This document shows positions 1 to 4,305 of a stretch of DNA of 5,352 nucleotides, piece by piece (positions within the stretch are counted from its first letter, which is position 1; the number at the start of each line of letters is the position of its first letter). Source of the DNA: Spirochaetia bacterium (lineage in GTDB: Bacteria; Spirochaetota; Spirochaetia; Treponematales; Breznakiellaceae). A program made the position numbers and the translations under genes. Where the stretch lies: the NCBI GenBank assembly GCA_026002045.1, contig BOAV01000131.1:1-5352 (forward strand), given 5' to 3'. Below the pieces are notes generated by a model that did not search any database, was not told the origin of the DNA, and was given only the letters and a program-made list of their open reading frames with translations.

Positions 1-162
1 CATAAAATAATGTTTTATAGTAATATTTTTACTTATTTTTTCAAAAAATATTTTATTTATAAAATATATTATTAGTAATAATACAATAATTATAGGAAAG
101 AGTATAATATATCCTGTAAATTCAAAAACAAACAAATCAGCTAATATAAAAATTGAATCCAT
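1..162 (-). CDS. N-terminal part of an AT-rich hypothetical membrane protein (runs off left edge)
   Basis: Read from ATG at 162-160, the minus strand is open for 54 codons to base 1 without a stop. This is notable because the DNA is overwhelmingly A+T, where stop codons are frequent. The translation starts MDSIFILADLF. It has one strongly hydrophobic stretch at about residues 18-35 (GYIILFPIIIVLLLIIYFI), followed by a Lys-containing segment (NKIFFEKISKN), the usual look of a signal anchor or first transmembrane helix with a positive cytoplasmic flank. An in-frame TAA five codons upstream fixes this ATG as the first possible start. The only purine-rich site, AAGGG (minus strand of 176-180), lies 13 nt upstream, rather far for a ribosome binding site. 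The family is not recognised. Codon and base use are unlike every other gene here, suggesting foreign origin or a different genomic compartment. A chance open frame is possible but unlikely. Confidence 0.5.
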   Translation of the reverse strand, partial: MDSIFILADLFVFEFTGYIILFPIIIVLLLIIYFINKIFFEKISKNITIKHYFM

Positions 163-208
163 TATACAAATTTAACCCTTTTCTGATTATTATGCAAGTG
201 ATTTCATC

Positions 209-226
209 AGGGCGAGCGCATATAAA
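209..226 (+). repeat. Left terminal inverted repeat of the ISAs1-family element
   Basis: AGGGCGAGCGCATATAAA matches the reverse complement of 1339-1356 at all 18 positions. The base just outside is C on the left, while the equivalent outer base on the right reads T, so the match ends here. Matching also stops inward beyond base 226. Confidence 0.9.
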
Positions 227-264
227 ATCAAAAAAGAAAGGGTTATACTTGGCATGGTTTTCCG

Positions 265-269
265 GGAGG
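265..269 (+). promoter_or_regulatory. Ribosome binding site of the transposase
   Basis: GGAGG within the G-rich run GGGAGGGG lies 9 nt before ATG 279. It decides the start: an in-frame ATG at 153 lies upstream of the insertion sequence's left end and in AT-rich flank, and so cannot be the native start. Confidence 0.65.
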
Positions 270-278
270 GGAACTATC

Positions 279-806
279 ATGCCAATAATGAATTATTTTT
301 CGGTCATCAAGGACCCTCGGGTGGAACGAAACAAACTATATCCGCTCCATGAAGTCATCGTCATTACGATATTGGCGGTGATCGCCATGGCGCAGGGCTG
401 GGAAGATATACAGGGATACGCCAAAGCGAAGGAAAGCTGGCTGCGCCGGTTTCTCCCTCTGGAGCATGGCATACCGCATCATGACGTGTACCGGCGGGTA
501 ATGACCCGGTTAGACCCATCGGAAATAGAAGCCTGCTTTATGAATTGGGTGAGGGCAATCAAACGGGAGTATAAGCGGGAAATTATAGCGATAGACGGGA
601 AAACCGTGCGGGGACACTTCAAGTCGGGTGGAAAAGCGCTGCATCTGGTGAGTGCCTGGGCAACGGAGAACCGGCTGGTATTCGGGCAAGTTAAGACAGA
701 AGAAAAAAGCAACGAAATAACGGCAATTCCGACTCTGCTGGAAAAACTGGCGCTGGAAGGATGTATTGTGACGATTGACGCGTCAGAAACGAAGTTTCTG
801 CTCTGA
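279..806 (+). pseudogene. ISAs1-family transposase, N-terminal half (truncated)
   Basis: This is the front half of a DDE transposase that would cut and join the insertion sequence's ends. From ATG 279 the product begins MPIMNYFSVIKDPRVERNKL and shows family hallmarks in order: the N-terminal DPRVERNKLYPLHEVI region, the GWEDIQGYAKAKESWL block, GIPHHDVYRRV, IIAIDGKTVRG with the first catalytic Asp, and EKSNEITAIPTLLEKL followed by VTIDA, which should carry the second catalytic Asp. In intact relatives such as the E. coli H-repeat proteins this runs on into MGCQ and a helical segment. Here similarity stops at the Ala codon 780-782, followed by seven unrelated residues and TGA 804-806. The stop lies inside a palindromic block. 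About 168 family-like residues remain of roughly 370-380 expected. ATG 288 is an alternative start, but the GGAGG site favours 279. Confidence 0.85.
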
Positions 807-864
807 CCTGGATTTCTCGGCGCCGGCCGGGGAGAACCGGCATATCCGGTTCTCCTCAGTTTCA
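784..864 (+). repeat. Palindromic block replacing the middle of the transposase gene
   Basis: Transposase similarity ends at about 782 and resumes at about 865. The intervening DNA is built of perfect inverted repeats: CAGAAAC (784-790) with GTTTCTG (794-800) across a 3-nt loop, and GGAGAACCGG (831-840) with CCGGTTCTCC (846-855) across CATAT. Between these arms are self-complementary GGCGCC and CCGGCCGG at 819-830. Compared with family members about 50 residues (about 150 nt) are absent, so this is a replacement or an insertion plus deletion, not a simple insertion. It introduces the TGA at 804-806 and changes the frame. Words from this block (AGTTTCTGC, CCGGTTCTC, TCAGTTTC) recur in the loop of the palindromic unit at 3831-3992, suggesting a shared genomic repeat family. 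That link rests on short matches. Confidence 0.6.
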
Positions 865-1338
865 ACTCATGATGAAGATCATGGACGGATAGAGGACCGG
901 GATTATGCGGTGAGCGATGATGTGGCGTGGCTGATCAAACGACACCCCGACTGGAAGACGATCAGTTCCATAGGGATGGTAGAATCCGGCCGGGAGAACA
1001 ATGGACAGACGGCTCTTGAGCGCCGGTTTTTCGTATCAAGTCTGCCGGCGGACGGAGAACAATTTGCAAAAGCGGTTCGCAGCCATTGGAGCATTGAAAA
1101 CTCGCTCCATTACGTGCTTGATGTCGCTTTTGGTGAGGATGGTTCCCGATTACGCACGGACAATGGACCTGAGAACATGGCTATCCTGAGAAAGCTGGCC
1201 TTAACGGTGGCCCGTGCCGATACCGAAACAAAACGCAGTATCATAGGACGGAGAAAACAATTCGCATGGTCGGATGAGTATCTTGAGCAGATCCTCTTTC
1301 AAACAGATCTGGCCTCAGATTCCTCTGATTCGGGGTAA
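865..1338 (+). pseudogene. ISAs1-family transposase, C-terminal half (displaced frame)
   Basis: Family-like sequence restarts at THDEDHGRIEDRDY (codon 865), in the +1 frame relative to the N-terminal half, and ends at TAA 1336-1338. It carries the catalytic-Glu region: RFFVSSLPADGEQFAKAVRS followed by HWSIENSLHYVLDVAFGEDG, in which the Glu of SIEN is the expected third acidic residue. The family's C-terminal NMAILRKLAL helix follows. The stop overlaps the inner edge of the right inverted repeat by position, as usual for compact insertion sequences. An ATG at 775 opens this frame, but its first 30 codons come from the palindromic block and are not transposase. A protein made from here alone would lack both catalytic Asp residues, so it should be inactive. 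The half looks otherwise undamaged, which points to a fairly recent disruption. Confidence 0.85.
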
Positions 1339-1356
1339 TTTATATGCGCTCGCCCT
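1339..1356 (-). repeat. Right terminal inverted repeat of the ISAs1-family element
   Basis: TTTATATGCGCTCGCCCT is the exact reverse complement of 209-226. It begins immediately after the transposase stop codon (TAA 1336-1338). Confidence 0.9.
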
Positions 1357-1578
1357 AAACAATGGACTTGTTCGATAACTGAAGTTATCGAAGCAGACCT
1401 CACGGACAAAAGGAAAGAAAGCAAAGCAAAAGTCCGTGTTATCTGTGTGGAAGAGCCCGCTTGCGCGGGGGAGGCCAGTAGGCGGCTTGTGGTTAAATTT
1501 GGAATTGCTGATGCAGGAGCCCTGACCGTGTACCTGCTTTCCATTCAGAAGAAGTCAAAATTTACCGAATTTAAATGA
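1357..1578 (+). pseudogene. 3' remnant of a gene interrupted by the insertion sequence
   Basis: The frame beginning CAA TGG ACT (1360) is open from the transposase stop to TGA 1576-1578 and contains no ATG or TTG. The translation ends with plausible protein sequence: KVRVICVEEPACAGEASRR, then LVVKFGIADAGALTVYLLSI and QKKSKFTEFK. The alternation of hydrophobic and polar residues suggests beta strands. The first 11 codons include a perfect inverted repeat and may be non-coding. The stop lies 4 nt before the ATG of the CHASE2 gene, typical of operon partners with coupled translation. The most economical reading is that the front of this gene was removed when the insertion sequence arrived or recombined. 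The family is not recognised. FecR-type or other envelope proteins are sometimes encoded beside CHASE2 cyclases, but nothing here proves that identity. An accidental open frame remains possible. Confidence 0.45.
1371..1392. repeat. 22-bp near-perfect palindrome next to the insertion sequence
   Basis: TTCGATAACT (1371-1380) and AGTTATCGAA (1383-1392) are exact reverse complements separated by GA. It lies 14 bp outside the right end of the insertion sequence. It could be an operator-like site, a hairpin, or a small dispersed repeat; it has no T-run to make it a terminator. Confidence 0.5.
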
Positions 1579-1582
1579 TAAG

Positions 1583-3829
1583 ATGGCGGCATTTATCAGC
1601 AAAAAAAACTCCCTATTGATATTCATCGGAGCCCTCTGCACTGCGGCGCTTACCGTCTTACTGCTCCAGTACCTGCTCTCGGGGCCAAAGCTTGGGCCCC
1701 ATTACGATTTTTTGCTGGGCTGCCGCAGCGATCCCCCTATTGCCCGGGAATTTTTGCTTATTGATACGGATGATATCATGGAACCGGGAACGGCCGCCCA
1801 GGTCCTCCTCACCCTGATCGAAATGGACGCCGAGACCCTGGTGATAGAGACCCCGGTTCTTGGGGCCGCAGCCGGGAGAATCAGCAGCGAAGAGGAGATC
1901 CGCTACCGCTTTGACGAGGAATTCACCCTCCTGGGCAGGAATATCCAAAATCTTTTCGAGGCGATCCGGGTGGGCTCTGTCCCTCCCCAGGAATCGGAAA
2001 AATATGTGGGGGAACTGGTGGAATTGTCCCTCCGGGGGAAGGACCGGCTCACTTCCGCCCTGGTCCACAAGGATGAGGCGGGGATGGTCCGGATGGAACA
2101 GGCCGCCGCGGCTTTCGGCAAGGTCCGGAAAGCCGGGGATCTGCGGCTTTCCATGGCCCTGGACACCCCCTGGTATTCAAAACCCCTGCCCGATTGGGAC
2201 GGTAAACTGCGCCGTATCAGCCCGGTACTTTCCGGTACGGAACACGTGGTCTATGCGGCCTTGAAAGGCCGGGAAGAGACCATTATTCCCCTGGACAGGT
2301 CCGGGGCTATCCTTATTGAGCCCCCCCGGAATGGCGCTGCATTCCGCCGCATTCCGCTGGAACTTTTTCTGAAATACGAAGAACTGGACCATGCCCTTGA
2401 GCGGCTTTTGCGGGAAGCGGACAGCAGGGGAATCTATTCCGAAATAGAGCCGGAGAATTCCCCGGTGTTTCTCTTTGAATACGCCCTGTCCCTGCGGGAT
2501 GACATTCTTGAATTTCCCGGCGGGGGGAAAAAGGCCGATTGGGTCCATGCCCGGTCCGAATATTTTGCCCGCCTGGAGGATTTTCTCTCCGGTCCCTCAG
2601 AAGCAAAGCTTGCCGCCGGGTATGAGGATCTGATCGCTGCGGAAGCTTCCGCGGATATTGCCCAACTCACGGGGCTTCGGGATGGGCTAATCCGGTGTTT
2701 TGAAACCATCCGGGAAAGCTACCAGGAACTGCGGGATCTGCGGCTTTATCTGAAGGACGCTCTGGATTCTTCTTTTATCATCCTGGGCCCTGATTTTTCC
2801 GCCGGACAGCCGGAGAACCGGGCGCTTAGCCCCGCTGAGGTATCTGTGGTACTGGCCAATACGATCCTGGGAGGCCGGGCCATTAATCCGGGACAAATCT
2901 CATCTATCCTTTTCTGGTCCCTGTTGGCGGTTGTGGTATGCCTTTTAATTATCTCCCGGCTTGAGCCCCTTGCGGCTCTTATTACCGGTCTGATGTTGAG
3001 CCTCCTTGCGGGGACAGTTTTTTCCTGGAGTTTTATCGTTTCCGGCTATTGGATCGATCCCCTTATTCCCCTCACCGGTTCTCTGGCGGGGACCCTGTTT
3101 GTTTTTTCTGTTTCCCAGGGGGTGCGCAGCCGCTTTGCGCGGCATTTCCGCCTGGCCTATGGGCCATCGGTGAGTAAGGCCTGCCTTAAACAGCTTATCC
3201 GCACCGGCCGGCCCCTGACATCGGAGCTGATCAACTCCCGGGTTGTAGTTATCGCGGTGCGGAAACCGGAGCTTTTGGCCCAGGAGGATCGGGGTAATCC
3301 CCTGGCCGGCGCCGAAGCGGTGTACGCCTTTCGGGAAGAGGTGTCCCGTTTTTTCAAAAAGGCCGGGGGCGCTATTGTCGGCTGCGATGGGGATCTGGTG
3401 CTGGGCTGCTTCGGCTCCCCCCTGGAACGGATCGCCCTGGGGGGCATGAAGGCGGCCCCCTCCTCCGGGGCCGATCCATACGCCTACTACACCCAAATCC
3501 CCGCAGTCCGTGCTTCAAGTTTTATCGCCGAAGTTTTGGCGGGTACCGCCACAGCAGACACCGCCACGGACACCACCTCCTGGCACTTTGGTATTGATAT
3601 CGGTGAATGTAGTTTCCGGTATCTGCCGATTTCAGGCTATTCCGCCTTCGGCCGCCCCGTGGTTCGTGCCCGCATCCTCTCAAGTCTTGCCCCCCGGTAC
3701 AATGTCCAGGTGGTGGTAAGCGCCGCCGTAAGCGAAAGCCTAAGCGACATGCCGGTGCGCCGCCTCAATGTTCTCAAGGAACAGGACGGATCGGGGGGGG
3801 AGGCGTTTTATCAGCTGGTGATGAAATAG
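1583..3829 (+). CDS. CHASE2 sensor protein with degenerate class III nucleotide cyclase domain
   Basis: The 748-residue protein has a signal-anchor helix (about 11-33), a large extracytoplasmic region (about 34-440), three further membrane helices (about 441-458, 462-484, 492-512) and a cytoplasmic C-terminal domain. CHASE2 features are EFLLIDTDDI (56-65), a helix plus TLVIETPVLG (85-94), FRRIPLELFL (254-263), SSFIILGPDF (396-405) and EVSVVLANTILGGRAI (419-434). The cytoplasmic part starts with the cyclase-linked FRLAYGPSVSKACLKQL (522-537), then RVVVIAVRK, GDLVLGCFG (603-611), GIDIGE (670-675) and GRPVVRARIL (690-699). Against the usual class III pattern, the first metal Asp is replaced by Arg560, while Asp604 is kept. 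The catalytic Asn position is Val694 and the Arg position Ile698 (or shifted Arg697), so cAMP synthesis is doubtful. ATG 1583 places the first helix correctly. There is no good Shine-Dalgarno site; the TGA 4 nt upstream suggests translational coupling to the preceding remnant. The stop, TAG 3827-3829, directly abuts a palindromic repeat. Confidence 0.85.
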   Translation: MAAFISKKNSLLIFIGALCTAALTVLLLQYLLSGPKLGPHYDFLLGCRSDPPIAREFLLIDTDDIMEPGTAAQVLLTLIEMDAETLVIETPVLGAAAGRISSEEEIRYRFDEEFTLLGRNIQNLFEAIRVGSVPPQESEKYVGELVELSLRGKDRLTSALVHKDEAGMVRMEQAAAAFGKVRKAGDLRLSMALDTPWYSKPLPDWDGKLRRISPVLSGTEHVVYAALKGREETIIPLDRSGAILIEPPRNGAAFRRIPLELFLKYEELDHALERLLREADSRGIYSEIEPENSPVFLFEYALSLRDDILEFPGGGKKADWVHARSEYFARLEDFLSGPSEAKLAAGYEDLIAAEASADIAQLTGLRDGLIRCFETIRESYQELRDLRLYLKDALDSSFIILGPDFSAGQPENRALSPAEVSVVLANTILGGRAINPGQISSILFWSLLAVVVCLLIISRLEPLAALITGLMLSLLAGTVFSWSFIVSGYWIDPLIPLTGSLAGTLFVFSVSQGVRSRFARHFRLAYGPSVSKACLKQLIRTGRPLTSELINSRVVVIAVRKPELLAQEDRGNPLAGAEAVYAFREEVSRFFKKAGGAIVGCDGDLVLGCFGSPLERIALGGMKAAPSSGADPYAYYTQIPAVRASSFIAEVLAGTATADTATDTTSWHFGIDIGECSFRYLPISGYSAFGRPVVRARILSSLAPRYNVQVVVSAAVSESLSDMPVRRLNVLKEQDGSGGEAFYQLVMK

Positions 3830-3830
3830 C

Positions 3831-3992
3831 CCCCCTGCAACCGTGGCGCCCCACGGGCACAGACACGGTGGCGGGAGGACGGCGCATTGCCGCTTCCATC
3901 GCCCGTCCTCGAAACTGCGAACCTCCGGTTCTCAGTTTCTGCGGGTTCGCGATGTTCAGCGGCAACGCACCGCCCTCCCGCCGCCTGCCCGT
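3831..3992. repeat. Large palindromic repeat unit A (3' of the CHASE2 gene)
   Basis: The unit starts with CCCCCTGCAACCG (3831-3843), 1 nt after the CHASE2 stop. A small hairpin CCGTGG/CCACGG follows (3841-3846 with 3851-3856). The main stem is nested: ACGGGCA (3853-3859) with TGCCCGT (3986-3992); a 24-bp arm 3870-3893 with 3959-3982, 21 of 24 paired; CATCGC (3897-3902) with GCGATG (3949-3954); and at the tip GAAACTG (3911-3917) with CAGTTTC (3933-3939) and GAACC (3919-3923) with GGTTC (3927-3931). The outer right arm expected to match CCCCCTGCAACCG is missing or degenerate after 3992. A transcript from either strand could fold into one long hairpin, so it may protect or end the CHASE2 mRNA. 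Only a short TTTT at 3997-4000 follows, which is weak for an intrinsic terminator. Confidence 0.75.
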
Positions 3993-4134
3993 AATCGTTT
4001 TGCCATAGGTAAGCGTGCCTGGCACTATACTACTCTATATTAATTCTTTTAGTTAATTCTAATTCCTCTGCAGGCGATTAAATCGGGGGTACGGCTGTTT
4101 CTGTCGAAAAAGCTCTTCCCTATCTTAGGCGAAG
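3993..4134. other. Spacer between the two palindromic units, no gene seen
   Basis: This 142-bp stretch has no credible reading frame on either strand and no tRNA-like fold that I can see. It is more AT-rich than its surroundings at 4026-4066, where TTAATTCT occurs at 4040-4047 and partly again (TTAATTCT, 4053-4060) as a short direct repeat. Small palindromes GTGCC-T-GGCAC (4015-4025) and CGATT-A-AATCG (4075-4085) are present but too short to interpret. It may be the remains of DNA separating two independently inserted repeats. Confidence 0.5.
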
Positions 4135-4300
4135 CCCCAGCCCCCTGCAACCGGAGTTAATGACGGGCACGCATGGGATAACGGCGGCGGGGGGTGTCAG
4201 GGGAATTCGTGACCCGCCTGCGGGGCATGAATTCCCCTGACAGGACCCCCATCTATTCCTTTGCGTGCCCGTGGGAAGCCACGGTTGCAGGGGGCTGGGG
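4135..4300. repeat. Large palindromic repeat unit B (3' of the EEP gene)
   Basis: A 166-bp element with perfect 19-bp terminal inverted repeats: CCCCAGCCCCCTGCAACCG at 4135-4153 and its reverse complement at 4282-4300. Further nested perfect arms are ACGGGCACGCA (4163-4173) with TGCGTGCCCGT (4262-4272) and TGTCAGGGGAATTC (4195-4208) with GAATTCCCCTGACA (4229-4242). The tip has CCCGC/GCGGG at 4213-4224. The right side also has a side hairpin, CCGTGG (4269-4274) with CCACGG (4279-4284). The unit ends 5 bp from the stop of the minus-strand gene at 4306, so that gene's mRNA would end in this hairpin. Layout and the outer CCCCCTGCAACCG and ACGGGCAC words, 22 nt apart in both, show that it belongs to the same family as unit A. 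It carries no gene; a miniature inverted-repeat element or REP-like element are both possible. Confidence 0.8.
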
Positions 4301-4305
4301 ACTTG

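Larger units (their letters stand above)
209..1356 (+). mobile_element. ISAs1-family insertion sequence, internally damaged
   Basis: The element is bounded by a perfect 18-bp inverted repeat, AGGGCGAGCGCATATAAA at 209-226 and its reverse complement at 1339-1356. Between the repeats lies a transposase clearly related to the ISAs1 / H-repeat-associated (DDE_Tnp_ISAs1) group. The 1148-bp length is somewhat short for the family, in keeping with the internal loss in the transposase. I compared the outer flanks (about 195-208 and 1357-1370) and found no 8-10 bp direct repeat, although members of this family normally duplicate their target. The left flank is extremely AT-rich and the right flank is mixed composition. 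The element therefore may not lie where it first inserted; recombination between copies or an adjacent deletion would explain this. The broken transposase makes it non-autonomous, though intact ends could still be mobilised by a related transposase. Confidence 0.88.

Noticed and set aside
10..75. Short plus-strand ATG frame in the AT-rich left end
   Set aside because: Only 21 codons of low-complexity AT-rich residues without a ribosome binding site; the minus-strand frame over the same DNA is longer and looks like a protein.
48..82. Inverted repeats ATATTTTAT/ATAAAATAT and ATTATTA/TAATAAT
   Set aside because: Arms of 7-9 bp made only of A and T are expected by chance in DNA this AT-rich, and they lie inside the probable minus-strand gene.
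153..278. Upstream in-frame extension of the transposase from ATG 153
   Set aside because: It begins outside the insertion sequence and crosses its inverted repeat; residues before ATG 279 do not resemble the family, and a ribosome binding site precedes 279.
1371..1392. XerCD dif-like or lox-like recombination site
   Set aside because: The 10-bp arms with a 2-bp centre do not match the 11-6-11 layout or sequence of a dif site, or the 13-8-13 layout of a lox site.
1401..1438. CACGGAC/GTCCGTG hairpin with a 24-nt purine-rich loop
   Set aside because: A 7-bp stem with a long loop and no T-run is weak, and it lies inside the open remnant frame.
2945..3496. Long antisense frame opposite the CHASE2 gene
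   Set aside because: It is a shadow of the GC-rich coding frame, with Gly/Pro/Gln-rich sequence and no family resemblance.
3774..4043. Reading frames on both strands across unit A
   Set aside because: They consist of translated palindrome arms, cross the CHASE2 stop region or start in the repeat, and show no protein-like pattern.
3830..4305. CRISPR array, tRNA or riboswitch in the intergenic spacer
   Set aside because: Repeats are inverted and nested and not evenly spaced direct repeats; no cloverleaf was seen, and the region lies between two 3' ends, where a riboswitch would have no gene to control.
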